Shown: positions 25,998 through 34,729, counted from the first letter of the stretch. The stretch: 64,000 bases of DNA from Methanothrix harundinacea (GCA_001509375.1 LGFT01000001.1:1-64000); one strand, 5' to 3'. Translations and numbers: made by a program. Notes: generated from the letters alone by a model not told the origin.

Positions 25998-27350
25998 ATG
26001 AAGAAAATTATGTATTCCAGCACCAACGGCCACCCTGAGCTCCTCGACTTCAAGGGTGCGCTCCTCCGGGGCCAGGCCCCCGACAAGGGGCTCTACGTCC
26101 CCCAGGAGATCCCCATGATCTCGGAGGATGAGCTGGCCCGCTTCAGCAGGATGGATTACCCAGAGATCGCCCTTCGGGTGATGCGCCCTTATTTGGGAGA
26201 CCTGATCCCCGAGGAGGACCTCGTCGCGATCCTACTGGACGCCTACGACTTTCCGGTCCCCATCGAGAAGGTCTACGACGAAAAGTATGTCATGAGACTT
26301 GACAAAGGCCCCACCTTCTCCTTCAAGGATTTCGCCGCGCGGCTTATGGGAAGGCTGATGCAGTACTTCCTCAAGCAGGAGGGGCGATCGATGGTGATCC
26401 TGACGGCGACCTCCGGGGACACCGGGAGCGCCGTCGCCCAGGCCTTCTACGACCTGGACAACATCGAGGTCGTCGTTCTATTCCCGGAGAAGGAGGTGAC
26501 CGGTCGACAGAGAAAGCAGATGACCACCCTCGCCAAAAACGTCCACGTGATGGCCGTCGACGGCAAGTTTGATGACTGTCAATCGATGGTGAAACAGGCC
26601 TTCGTCGATCCGGACTTTTCGGACCTGAACCTTTCATCCGCCAACTCCATCAACGTCGGAAGGCTGATCCCCCAGTCTATCTACTACTTCTACGCCTGGT
26701 CGAGGATCGCGGCCCCAGATCACAAGATCGTCTTCTCCGTACCCAGCGGCAACTTCGGAAACGTCATGGCAGGGCTCATCGCCATGAGGATGGGCCTTCC
26801 GGTCCACAGATTCGTGATCGCGACCAACGAGAACGACGAGTTTTCAAAGTTCATGGAGACGGGCGATTACAGACCCATCCGTCCCTCGGTCAAGTGCATC
26901 TCCAACGCCATGAACGTTGGCCATCCGAGCAACCTGGCCCGGGTCTTCTGGCTCTACGGCGGAGAGATGGACGAAACCGGGAGGGTCATTCGTGCCCCAG
27001 ACATCGAGATGATGAGGCGGGAGATCTTCTCAGTATCCGTCACCGACGCTGAGACCCGGGAGGCGATCTCCGAGGCTTACAACCGGTTCGACATCCTCCT
27101 GGAGCCTCACGGCGCTGTAGGGTGGGCGGGGCTCACCCGGTATCTGAAGTTGGTCGAGGACTGGAGCCCTTGCGTCTCTCTTGAGACCGCTGACCCCGCC
27201 AAGTTCCCCGAGGAGGTTGTCCGGGCTGTCGGCCTTGAGCCGCCCACGCCGGAGGCGATGGCCCGCCTCGACTACCTGGAGGAGAAGTTCGACCTCGTAG
27301 CCGGAGACTATCGGGCCTTTAAGGGCCAGCTTTCAAAGCTGTTTCTTTGA
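25998..27350 (+). CDS. thrC: Threonine synthase
   Basis: The PLP enzyme makes threonine from O-phosphohomoserine. From ATG 25998 it has 450 residues, opening MKKIMYSSTNGHPELLDF. The PLP lysine is Lys110 in KGPTFSFKDFAARL, and TATSGDTGSAVA is the phosphate loop. A TATA-like word at 25961-25970 would start the transcript near 25992, which supports this start over 25971. The methionine synthase gene follows after 17 bases, so two aspartate-family genes are cotranscribed. Confidence 0.95.
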   Translation: MKKIMYSSTNGHPELLDFKGALLRGQAPDKGLYVPQEIPMISEDELARFSRMDYPEIALRVMRPYLGDLIPEEDLVAILLDAYDFPVPIEKVYDEKYVMRLDKGPTFSFKDFAARLMGRLMQYFLKQEGRSMVILTATSGDTGSAVAQAFYDLDNIEVVVLFPEKEVTGRQRKQMTTLAKNVHVMAVDGKFDDCQSMVKQAFVDPDFSDLNLSSANSINVGRLIPQSIYYFYAWSRIAAPDHKIVFSVPSGNFGNVMAGLIAMRMGLPVHRFVIATNENDEFSKFMETGDYRPIRPSVKCISNAMNVGHPSNLARVFWLYGGEMDETGRVIRAPDIEMMRREIFSVSVTDAETREAISEAYNRFDILLEPHGAVGWAGLTRYLKLVEDWSPCVSLETADPAKFPEEVVRAVGLEPPTPEAMARLDYLEEKFDLVAGDYRAFKGQLSKLFL

Positions 27351-27367
27351 TCAGGAGGAGAATCGAA

Positions 27368-28387
27368 ATGATGGGCGAGCGATCAAAGATAATCTTCGAC
27401 GACATCGGAAGCTACCCCCTCCCCGTTGGGATGAGCCGGGATAATCTCCCCTCGGGCGATTCGTACCTTGCTGTGGTCGAGGACGCCATCCTCCAGAAGA
27501 TCGAGGCAGGGGTCGAGAGGCCCACCTACCCCCAATTTCGGGACATGATCAAGATGTTCATGGAGCCGATCGAGGATCCACTCCAATCCGAGAGCCCCTA
27601 CGCCATAAGGGCGGAGTCTGCCCGGATCCTGGAGCTTGAGGCGCTCGACGTCCTGGGAAAGAAGATGGAACGGGAGGGAAAGAGGCTCCAAGCGAGGGTC
27701 TGCGTCACGGGCCCCGTCGAGCTCTACATCGCCCGCTTTGGCGCGACCGAATATGTCGATATCCTCGATAACCTCGCGAAAAGCGTTGCGAGGTTCCTGG
27801 AAGGGGCCAAAAAGGGCCGCCACTTCGAGTTCTCCGTGGCGTCCATCGACGAGCCTTCCTTGGGGATCAGCCCGAACGTCATCTTCAGCGACGACCAAAT
27901 AAAAGAGGCTCTGGAGATAGCAGCCCGCCCCTGCGAGGGGATAGACTGCGAGGTTCACCTCCACTCGCCCCTGATGGCGGAGCTCTGCTCCGGAGTTCCG
28001 GGGATCAACGTCATCGGGGTTGAGTCCGCCTCAAACCCCGACTATTTGAAGCTCGTCGATCGGAACGTTTTGGAGGAAAACGATGCCTACATCCGGGTGG
28101 GAATCGCGAGGACCGACATAAACGCCCTGGTGGCGAGGCTGAACGACCAGCTCGCAACGAACCTCTGGCGAGACTCCGATCGGCTGGAGAGGGAGGTCTT
28201 CGCGGCCGAATCCGTTGAGCTTATGGAACGAAGGCTCTCCGAGGCGTTCCGCCTCTTCGGCGACCGGGTCAGGTACGCAGGTCCTGACTGCGGCCTTGGT
28301 TCATGGCCGAACCAGAAGATGGCCGCCCGCTGCCTCGCCAGCTGTGCAAAGGCCATCTCCTATTTCAGATCCCGGCGAAGCCCGTAG
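27368..28387 (+). CDS. Archaeal core methionine synthase (MetE C-terminal family)
   Basis: The 339-residue protein corresponds to only the catalytic barrel of cobalamin-independent methionine synthase: FDDIGSYPLP at the start, CVTGPVELYIARFG, a CEVHLHS zinc-ligand strand and the C-terminal CGLGSWPNQKMAARCLASC. Archaeal core-MetE (Mes) enzymes take the methyl group from a corrinoid protein, not from a folate or pterin. Which corrinoid donor serves this enzyme is unknown. The ATG at 27368 is chosen because AGGAGG at 27353-27358 lies at proper spacing. It directly follows thrC. Confidence 0.85.
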   Translation: MMGERSKIIFDDIGSYPLPVGMSRDNLPSGDSYLAVVEDAILQKIEAGVERPTYPQFRDMIKMFMEPIEDPLQSESPYAIRAESARILELEALDVLGKKMEREGKRLQARVCVTGPVELYIARFGATEYVDILDNLAKSVARFLEGAKKGRHFEFSVASIDEPSLGISPNVIFSDDQIKEALEIAARPCEGIDCEVHLHSPLMAELCSGVPGINVIGVESASNPDYLKLVDRNVLEENDAYIRVGIARTDINALVARLNDQLATNLWRDSDRLEREVFAAESVELMERRLSEAFRLFGDRVRYAGPDCGLGSWPNQKMAARCLASCAKAISYFRSRRSP

Positions 28388-28644
28388 AGAAAACGCCACT
28401 TGGCACGATCCCGATCTGCTGGTGTCGGTGACGGTCATCAGGATAGAGGAATCGGCCTGGCGAGGCACCATTTTCTCTCGGAGATCTCAGGAACTTTTAC
28501 GGCGTTATCCTCAATCACGGAGCCGTCGAGAGTTTCTGAAAACAGCCGATATATTTTATCTGACTTTTGAGTTTACGTGAATATTTTCTAAAATACGTTT
28601 TCGTTCTGATCAGCTGGGATATGGGCAAGTGTGATAACCACTAT

Positions 28645-28652
28645 GTATAAAT
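28645..28652 (+). promoter_or_regulatory. TATA box for the DUF1699 gene
   Basis: TATAAATA lies about 27 bases before the ATG at 28676, so a leaderless transcript is expected. It also shows that the open frame upstream of that ATG is not translated. Confidence 0.6.
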
Positions 28653-28675
28653 ATTTTAAGATCATTCTATACCTC

Positions 28676-29083
28676 ATGAGATTGAGGGTTGTGAGCTCGA
28701 AAGAGGAGATTCCCCAGCTGAACTCCAACGAGCAGATGATCCACCTGGCCTTCAGGCCATCGAATATGGACGTAATGACGCTGATACAGAGATGCCCACG
28801 AATCCGGGCCGTCCAAACCCCGCCATCATATTATCGGACCATGTCCAATGCCGCCCGGCAGTTTCTGGAGATCCAGGGTGTGGAGCTGTTGAGAGGAGAC
28901 GTCTGGGGTCACAGAAAGGACATCGATGAGTACTACGAAATCAACGAGAGCATCATAGAGAGATTATCTAGACTGATGAACGAGGGACGCAAAATCGACG
29001 AGATAGTAACTCTGGCAAAAAGAGAGACGAAGCTCTCTGAAGATTTGATAAAGTACATCCTCAAGACCTGCGCCATAATCTGA
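28676..29083 (+). CDS. DUF1699 family protein
   Basis: This 135-residue protein has the DUF1699 pattern known from Methanosarcina relatives: MRLRVVSSKEEIPQLN, VHLAFRP-like HLAFRPSNMDVMTL, GDVWGHRKDIDEYYEI and a helical ETKLSEDLIKYIL tail. No enzyme motif is apparent and the family has no known function. The start at 28676 is supported by the TATA box 27 bases upstream. It stands alone, with non-coding flanks on both sides. Confidence 0.85.
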   Translation: MRLRVVSSKEEIPQLNSNEQMIHLAFRPSNMDVMTLIQRCPRIRAVQTPPSYYRTMSNAARQFLEIQGVELLRGDVWGHRKDIDEYYEINESIIERLSRLMNEGRKIDEIVTLAKRETKLSEDLIKYILKTCAII

Positions 29084-29397
29084 CGAGCCCTTTTAGAATA
29101 GATCGCACCATCAGACCTGGAGCTGTTGGGGCTTAGGACCACCGAGTTGGCACCATCATGATTTTATCTCATAAGACAGGACTCGAACCCGAAGATCTGA
29201 ACGGCGAGGTACACAGGCGATGCTGTCGTTAGGGAAGGGCCAGACCTGTCCCTGGGACCTCGTTCCGTCCCCAGGCGATTTGCGACCCCGCCCCGAGGAA
29301 CTATGGCCGCATAAGTCTCAAATATTCATTCACAGAAGCATACTAAGCGGTTCCCCCGAAGCTCAGCATCGCGAAATCTCGGCAAAAGGTGATGATC
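29084..29397. other. Intergenic region before tpiA
   Basis: No gene is supported here. A 16-base T-arm-like word (GGACTCGAACCCGAAG, about 29176-29191) occurs, but no acceptor or anticodon arms accompany it. The promoter of the tpiA operon is probably in the right half, where an AT-rich CAAATATTCATTC patch lies near 29318-29330. Confidence 0.5.
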
Positions 29398-30066
29398 ATG
29401 ACAAAGGTAGTGCTCAACTTCAAGACCTATGCGGAGGCGACAGGCTTGGCGGCTCTGGAGCTCTCGCGGATTTGTGAGAAGGCGGCGGAGCAGTATGATG
29501 TGGAGATGGTTGTGGCTCCCCAGACCGCAGACATCCGCCTGATCTCAGAGAACGTATCGATTCCGGTCTACGCCCAGCACGTTGATGGAGTCGGGTTTGG
29601 CGGTTTTACCGGCTCCATCACCGCCGCCTCGGTCAAGGCGGCGGGAGCCAGCGGGACCCTCATAAACCACTCTGAGAGAAGGCTGAAGCTCGCAGAGATC
29701 GAGGCGAGTCTTTCGGCTTGCAGGGCCGAGGGCCTTTTGACGATTGTCTGCACCAACAACATAGCCACCACCAGGGCGGCTGCAGCCCTCAAGCCCGACT
29801 TCGTGGCGGTGGAGCCCCCTGAGCTGATAGGAAGCGGGATCCCCGTCTCCAAAGCAGACCCAGAGGTCGTCACAGGTTCGGTGGAGGCGGTAAAGAAGAT
29901 CGAGCCCGGGGTGGGGGTTTTATGCGGCGCAGGCATCAGCCGGGGAGAGGACTTATTGGCCGCCCTGGAGCTGGGTTCTGTGGGCGTCCTTCTCGCCTCG
30001 GGGATCATCAAGGCCAAAGATCAGAAGAAGGCACTGGAGGATCTCCTCTCCGGGATCCGGGGGTGA
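29398..30066 (+). CDS. tpiA: Triosephosphate isomerase, archaeal short type
   Basis: The 222-residue enzyme interconverts dihydroxyacetone phosphate and glyceraldehyde 3-phosphate. Substrate and catalytic residues are visible in VVLNFKTYAEA (Asn/Lys), TLINHSERR (His) and AVEPPELIGSG (Glu). The short length without the bacterial insertions is typical of Archaea. The ATG at 29398 follows a ribosome site (AGGTGAT) at close spacing. The next gene, acylphosphatase, begins six bases after the stop, suggesting one transcript. Confidence 0.95.
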   Translation: MTKVVLNFKTYAEATGLAALELSRICEKAAEQYDVEMVVAPQTADIRLISENVSIPVYAQHVDGVGFGGFTGSITAASVKAAGASGTLINHSERRLKLAEIEASLSACRAEGLLTIVCTNNIATTRAAAALKPDFVAVEPPELIGSGIPVSKADPEVVTGSVEAVKKIEPGVGVLCGAGISRGEDLLAALELGSVGVLLASGIIKAKDQKKALEDLLSGIRG

Positions 30067-30071
30067 TCCCG

Positions 30072-30341
30072 ATGATATGTGTAAGGGTCAGGGTTTCGGG
30101 CAGGGTTCAGGGAGTGGGCTACAGGCACTTCACCACGATCCACGCAAAGGAGTTGGAAGTGGTGGGATGGGTCCGCAACCTTCCCGGCGGTGGGGTTGAG
30201 GCCCTCCTCCAGGGGGAGAGACCGAAGGTGGGGGAGCTATTGAACCAGATGAAGACGGGACCGGCCCAGGCCCTCGTCTCCGGCATGGATATATCTGAGG
30301 TCGAGTGCCAGGAGATCGACGATTTCAAGGTGGTCTATTAG
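30072..30341 (+). CDS. acyP: Acylphosphatase
   Basis: The 89-residue enzyme hydrolyses carboxyl-phosphate anhydrides such as acetyl phosphate or 1,3-bisphosphoglycerate. Both family signatures are present: VSGRVQGVGYRHFTTI with the phosphate-binding arginine, and GWVRNLPGGGVEALLQG with the catalytic asparagine. A ribosome site GGGTGATC precedes the ATG. It sits between tpiA and a ferredoxin gene. Confidence 0.93.
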   Translation: MICVRVRVSGRVQGVGYRHFTTIHAKELEVVGWVRNLPGGGVEALLQGERPKVGELLNQMKTGPAQALVSGMDISEVECQEIDDFKVVY

Positions 30342-30373
30342 GCTATCGAAAGCTATCGAGGAGAAGTGATCCA

Positions 30374-30556
30374 TTGCTTTTGGTCAATCGATACAAATGC
30401 GGTTACTGTGGGGCCTGCGTGGGGGTCTGTCCCGCCGCTGCCCTGGAGCTGGTGGAGACTTGGATCGAAGTGAACGACGACTGCATAAGCTGTGGCCGTT
30501 GCACCAAGATCTGCCCTCTGGGCGCTCTGGAGCTGACAAAAGAGGCACAGGCATGA
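30374..30556 (+). CDS. Two-cluster 4Fe-4S ferredoxin
   Basis: The 60-residue protein, from TTG 30374, has two complete cluster motifs: CGYCGACVGVCP and CISCGRCTKICP. The stop overlaps the start of the geranylgeranyl reductase gene (ATGA, 30553-30556), so the two are translationally coupled. In Methanosarcina acetivorans the ferredoxin beside geranylgeranyl reductase is reported to be the electron donor for lipid saturation, and the same role is inferred here. Confidence 0.93.
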   Translation: MLLVNRYKCGYCGACVGVCPAAALELVETWIEVNDDCISCGRCTKICPLGALELTKEAQA

Positions 30557-31728
30557 AGTGTGACCTAGTGGTGGTGGGGGCGGGACCCGCCGGGTCGATG
30601 ACGGCGAAGGTCGCAGCGGAGGCTGGCCTAAACGTGGTCATGCTGGAGAAGAGACAGGAGATCGGCGACCCCGTCCGATGCGCCGAGGGCGTCAGCAAGG
30701 CCGCCCTGAGGGAGCTGGTGGAGCCGGACCCCGTATGGGTCTCTGCTGAGGTTAAGGGAGCGAGGATCAGGGCTCCCGACGGTACGGAGATCGTGATATC
30801 CGAGGATAGGGCCGGGGCCGAAGTGGGCTACGTCCTCGAGAGGAAGGTCTTCGATCGAGCCCTCGCCCTGGATGCGGCGGAGGCCGGCGCCAAGGTGATG
30901 GTGAAGACGAGAGCCCTGGGCCTTCTCGAGGAGGGAGGCGTCCTCACAGGGGTATCGGCCCAGTTCGTCGGTGAGAGCCTCAAAATCGAGGCCCCCCTGG
31001 TCATCGGCGCCGACGGCGTCGAGTCGAAGGTCGGACGATGGGCGGGGATCGACACCGCCCTCAAGCCGAAGGACATAGAGACTTGCGCCCAGTTCCTCCT
31101 TCTGGACGAGGGGATCGATGACGAGTACTGCGAGTTCTACCTCGGAAATGAGATCGCCCCAGGAGGATACGTCTGGTCCTTCCCCAAGGGCCAATCTATC
31201 GCCAACGTCGGGATCGGCGTCCTAGGTTCGAAGGCAAACTCGGGAACCCCCGTAATGCTGTTGCGAGAGTTTGTGAAGAAGCGCTTCCCTGAGGGGAAGA
31301 TCCTGGAGATGATGGTGGGAGGGGTTCCCGTCTCAGGGCCCATAGAGACCACCACCGCCGATGGCATCATCCTGGTGGGAGACGCCGCCCGACAGTCTGA
31401 TCCCATCACCGGCGGCGGCATCATCAACGCAATGAGAGCGGGCGTTTTGGCGGGCGATATCGCGGCGGAGCTGGTCCCCAAGGGGGAGGTGGACAAGACA
31501 TCTCTCCAGGTCTACGAGAAGAGGTGGAGGGAGACGATCGGAAAATCGATCGCCAGGAACTTCGCAGTTAAGGAGTTCTTCGTCGACCTCACCGACGACG
31601 ACCTGAATCGGCTGACCCACTCCCTCGACGGCATCGATATCGCCCAGCTGGATCTGAGGGGGCTATTGAAGGTTTTGGTCCGACAGAACCCGAAGCTCCT
31701 CTTGAAGCTCCGGCATCTGATAGTTTAG
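30553..31728 (+). CDS. Geranylgeranyl reductase (digeranylgeranylglycerophospholipid reductase)
   Basis: This 391-residue FAD enzyme saturates isoprenoid chains of archaeal membrane lipids. It starts MKCDLVVVGAGPAGSMTA (FAD dinucleotide fold), has EIGDPVRCAEGVSK, a PGGYVWSFPKG substrate-loop segment and the second FAD motif ILVGDAARQSDPITGGGI. A longer frame upstream is ruled out because the ferredoxin gene occupies it. Coupling to the ferredoxin gives a built-in electron supply. Confidence 0.92.
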   Translation: MKCDLVVVGAGPAGSMTAKVAAEAGLNVVMLEKRQEIGDPVRCAEGVSKAALRELVEPDPVWVSAEVKGARIRAPDGTEIVISEDRAGAEVGYVLERKVFDRALALDAAEAGAKVMVKTRALGLLEEGGVLTGVSAQFVGESLKIEAPLVIGADGVESKVGRWAGIDTALKPKDIETCAQFLLLDEGIDDEYCEFYLGNEIAPGGYVWSFPKGQSIANVGIGVLGSKANSGTPVMLLREFVKKRFPEGKILEMMVGGVPVSGPIETTTADGIILVGDAARQSDPITGGGIINAMRAGVLAGDIAAELVPKGEVDKTSLQVYEKRWRETIGKSIARNFAVKEFFVDLTDDDLNRLTHSLDGIDIAQLDLRGLLKVLVRQNPKLLLKLRHLIV

Positions 31729-31729
31729 T

Positions 31730-32260
31730 TTAGTCGCCTAATAGCTTAGGAAGACGGTCGAGGTCAAACTCGATCCTCACCCTCTCCCGGTCGGCGCCGA
31801 CGGAGACGACGGTAGTGTGGAAGACGTATTGGAGGGTCCGCCGCCCTCCCGGCACCCTCACCCCGTGGTCTTTGCTGAGCCTCTGGAGGGTGCAGGTCTG
31901 GAGGACCGGTCCGGACTGGAGGAAGAGGAGGCCGGGGAGGTTGAGGTTCTGATGAGCTAACGTCGGAAACTTCTCCTCGAGGATCGCCGCCAGCTCCTCC
32001 CGGGTGATCTCGACCGCTCTTCCTTCGCTCTCGACTCTGATGTGCTCCTCGTCGGCCTCAACGGCGTCGACGTGGGCCTTGAGGGTGGAGGATACGTAGT
32101 TATCACCCCTTCCCCTCTTCTCAGGCGGGAGGATCTCTTCTAGCTTTGAGAGGAAAGGGCGAAGGAGGGGGCCGCTGCCGCCGAAGATCGCCCCCGGCAG
32201 GTTTCTCACCTCAGCGGAGAGATCTCTCACATCCTGGTTTGTAACTTCGACATAGACCAT
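31730..32260 (-). CDS. Conserved-looking protein of unknown function
   Basis: The 176-residue protein starts best at MVYVEVTNQDVRDL (32260), although a codon at 32287 extends it. It is soluble and charged, with no signal peptide, membrane helix, metal motif or known fold that I can see. It converges on the geranylgeranyl reductase gene, with a single base between the stops. I do not recognise the family. Confidence 0.6.
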   Translation of the reverse strand: MVYVEVTNQDVRDLSAEVRNLPGAIFGGSGPLLRPFLSKLEEILPPEKRGRGDNYVSSTLKAHVDAVEADEEHIRVESEGRAVEITREELAAILEEKFPTLAHQNLNLPGLLFLQSGPVLQTCTLQRLSKDHGVRVPGGRRTLQYVFHTTVVSVGADRERVRIEFDLDRLPKLLGD

Positions 32261-32384
32261 GCTCCATCTCGGGGGTTCAAAGGGCATGTACTTGTCGGGT
32301 TGGAAGCCTGCGGAATGCCTTCGGACGATTAAACCACATCGCCATTTATATTATTGATTAAAGATGAAATAAGAGGGCCTGTCG

Positions 32385-32417
32385 GGATAATTGTAGGATA
32401 ATTTTAGGATAATTTAT
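32385..32417. repeat. Three tandem 11-bp repeats, GGATAATTKTA
   Basis: GGATAATTGTA, GGATAATTTTA and GGATAATTTAT follow one another with an exact 11-base period, about one helical turn. They lie in the divergent intergenic region between 32260 and 32520, roughly 80 bases upstream of the TATA box of the Cas4-like gene. Confidence 0.6.
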
Positions 32418-32490
32418 ATTCCGTAGCAATTAGGGGCTAAAGTTACCAACTCTATAGTGCCATTTTGTGTGGGAATTGCTTCAATATCTT

Positions 32491-32499
32491 TTTAAATAT
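32491..32499 (+). promoter_or_regulatory. TATA box for the Cas4-like gene
   Basis: TTTAAATAT is centred about 25 bases before the ATG at 32520, so a leaderless transcript is expected. Confidence 0.55.
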
Positions 32500-32519
32500 G
32501 GATCATCACACATCATACC

Positions 32520-33293
32520 ATGCCGCCACCAGTTAGAATCTCAGACATCTCCCTCTACCACCGCTGCCCAAGGCTCGTCTACTTCCAGGCCATGGGTCGA
32601 TCGATCTGGCCGGAGCCTGAAAGCCCGTCTAAGCTCCTCCTGAGGGAGGTGGCGTTGTACCTATCAGAGTTCGAGCTGGAGAGAGAAATAGACCTGGAAG
32701 ACTGGCTCCGGGATGCCCTCGATAGGGCCGCGGCCGAGCTTCCAGTCATATGTGGAGAAGAAGTCAACCAACACGACCTCCGGGCCGCGGCCGGGGAGAT
32801 CCGCGAGATCCTGCCCGAGATCGCATCAAACCTCTCGCAGAAGCTCTACCTGTTGATTCCCAGCGAGGTGGAGGTGGACCTTCGGTCCGATCGGCTCGGC
32901 CTCTCCGGGAGGATCGATCGGATCGTATCGATAGCCGGAGATGGCGGACCTGGGGCGGGCTTCTCTATCCCCTCGATTATAAAGACCAACCCTCCTCCAG
33001 AGACGGGAATCTGGCGGAGCGATCGGATCCGCCTGGCAGGCTACGCCATGCTCCTCGAAGACGAGCTGAATAGAAGGGTCGATTCGGGGATCGTCGAGTA
33101 CCCTCTGGCCGGTGAAGTCCGGGAGGTGGAGATCAGAAGCTCAGATCGGAGGAGGGTTCTCCGGATCAGGGACCGGGTGAGGTTGATCAATGGTGGAAAG
33201 CTCCCCGATCGGCCGCGAGATGCCCCCTGCGACCGTTGTCCTGTCACCGAGGTTTGCGAGACTAGGCAGACCCTCGCCTCCAAGTTCTTCTGA
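32520..33293 (+). CDS. Cas4/RecB-like PD-(D/E)XK protein with four cysteines
   Basis: The 257-residue protein has the Cas4 layout: Cys16 in LYHRCPRLVYF, a GRIDRI acidic strand near residue 138, a nuclease-core strand PSIIKT, RLAGYAMLLED, and three C-terminal cysteines (237, 240, 246) in CDRCPVTEVC. The four cysteines would hold an iron-sulfur cluster. In active members the core reads E-x-K; here the Glu position is Ile (IIK), so nuclease activity is doubtful. No CRISPR array or other cas gene lies in this window. It may be a solo Cas4-like repair protein or an inactivated relative. Confidence 0.7.
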   Translation: MPPPVRISDISLYHRCPRLVYFQAMGRSIWPEPESPSKLLLREVALYLSEFELEREIDLEDWLRDALDRAAAELPVICGEEVNQHDLRAAAGEIREILPEIASNLSQKLYLLIPSEVEVDLRSDRLGLSGRIDRIVSIAGDGGPGAGFSIPSIIKTNPPPETGIWRSDRIRLAGYAMLLEDELNRRVDSGIVEYPLAGEVREVEIRSSDRRRVLRIRDRVRLINGGKLPDRPRDAPCDRCPVTEVCETRQTLASKFF

Positions 33294-33333
33294 TCCAGAA
33301 GCGTTATATCCCAAAGGAGCGGAAGGTCGGAAC

Positions 33334-34254
33334 ATGTTCGGAAAGAGGCACGTCCTCTCGATGCGGGAGTTCTCGCGCGACGAGATCGACTCAGTCCTCG
33401 ACCTGGCCGAGTCCCTGGAGCCCTACGCCCGCGGGGGGAGGTGCGAGGCCCTCTCGGGAAAGATCCTGGCCCTCCTCTTCTTCGAACCCAGCACCCGAAC
33501 CCGCCTCTCCTTCGAGACAGCGATGATGCGCCTCGGGGGCAAGACCCTCAGCCTCGGCCCCGCCGAGGGGTCGGCCATCGCCAAGGGGGAGTCATTGGCC
33601 GACACCATCAGGGTGATCGGGGCCTACGCCGACGCTCTGGTTATCCGCCACCCCAAGGAGGGGTCGGCCCGCCTGGCGTCACAGTTCTCGCCGGTCCCGG
33701 TCTTGAACGCCGGGGACGGCGCGGGCCACCACCCCACCCAGACCCTCCTGGACCTCTACACCATAAGAAAGGAAAGCAGCCTCGAGGATCTCAGGATCGC
33801 CCTCGTCGGCGACCTGAAGTACGGGAGGACCGTTCACTCCCTCGCCTACGCCCTCGCCCTCTACGGCGCAGACATAACCCTCGTCTCTCCTCCGACCCTG
33901 GAGATGCCGGCCTCGATAAAGGCGGACCTGGCGGGGAAGGGGACGATGGTCCGGGAGGCGCACCATCTGGACTCGGTTATCAGAGACGTGGACGTCCTTT
34001 ACGTCACTCGGATCCAGAGGGAGAGGTTCCCCGATCCCTACGAGTACTCGAAGGTGGCCAAAAGCTATCGAATCGGACCCGAGAGCTTGGACGGCGTCCG
34101 GGACGGCCTCATAATCATGCACCCGCTCCCGAGGGTAGACGAGATCGCACCCGAGGTGGACGAGACCCGCCACGCCCTCTACTTCAAGCAATCCTTCTAC
34201 GGCGTGCCCGTGAGGATGGCCCTTCTCAAGATGTTGATGGAGGAATCGCGTTGA
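33334..34254 (+). CDS. pyrB: Aspartate carbamoyltransferase catalytic subunit
   Basis: The 306-residue subunit condenses aspartate with carbamoyl phosphate in pyrimidine synthesis. Carbamoyl-phosphate loop STRTR is at residues 53-57, with AGDGAGHHPTQTLLDLYT and the aspartate-binding MHPLPRVDEI near the C-terminus. The start at MFGKRHVLSMREF (33334) is supported by a TATA-like GTTATAT about 27 bases upstream. pyrI follows with a TTGA overlap, so both subunits are made together. Confidence 0.97.
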   Translation: MFGKRHVLSMREFSRDEIDSVLDLAESLEPYARGGRCEALSGKILALLFFEPSTRTRLSFETAMMRLGGKTLSLGPAEGSAIAKGESLADTIRVIGAYADALVIRHPKEGSARLASQFSPVPVLNAGDGAGHHPTQTLLDLYTIRKESSLEDLRIALVGDLKYGRTVHSLAYALALYGADITLVSPPTLEMPASIKADLAGKGTMVREAHHLDSVIRDVDVLYVTRIQRERFPDPYEYSKVAKSYRIGPESLDGVRDGLIIMHPLPRVDEIAPEVDETRHALYFKQSFYGVPVRMALLKMLMEESR

Positions 34255-34721
34255 CTGAGACCGAGATGGAGCTGAGGGTGACGCCCATCGGGAACGGGAC
34301 GGTCATAGACCACATCCCCGCGGGCCAGGCCCTGAACGTCCTCAAGATCCTGGGGATTGACAGGACGACCGAGGCGACGATAAGCGTCCTGATGAACGTT
34401 TCCAGCCTGAGGTCCGGCAAAAAGGATATCGTCAAGGTGGAGGACCGGGAGCTGAAAGAGGAGGAGGTGAACAAGATCTCCCTCATCGCCCCCGGGGCGA
34501 CGATCAACATCATCAGGAACCGTCGGGTCGTCGAGAAGTATACCGTCGATATGCCAGACCTGATCGTGGGCGTATTGAGATGCCCAAACCCCTCCTGCAT
34601 ATCCAACACCAACGAGCCGATCAAGTCCCAGCTCCTGGTCAAGAGCAAAAACCCCGTGGTTCTGAGGTGCGTCTACTGCGAGCAGCCGATCACGGAGAAT
34701 ATAGCAGACTACTTAATATAG
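34251..34721 (+). CDS. pyrI: Aspartate carbamoyltransferase regulatory subunit
   Basis: The protein has an allosteric nucleotide-binding domain (TPIGNGTVIDHIPAGQALNV) and a C-terminal zinc domain with CPNPSC and CVYCEQ, which contacts the catalytic trimer. It should mediate feedback control by CTP/ATP. Start candidates are TTG 34251, overlapping the pyrB stop (156 residues), and ATG 34266 (151 residues). The coupling favours the first. Confidence 0.96.
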   Translation: MTETEMELRVTPIGNGTVIDHIPAGQALNVLKILGIDRTTEATISVLMNVSSLRSGKKDIVKVEDRELKEEEVNKISLIAPGATINIIRNRRVVEKYTVDMPDLIVGVLRCPNPSCISNTNEPIKSQLLVKSKNPVVLRCVYCEQPITENIADYLI

Positions 34722-34729
34722 AAGGCTGA

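Noticed and set aside
29160..29215. T-arm-like word GGACTCGAACCCGAAG suggesting a minus-strand tRNA
   Set aside because: The seven bases that should form the acceptor stem have no partner at the right distance, and no D-arm or anticodon arm can be drawn.
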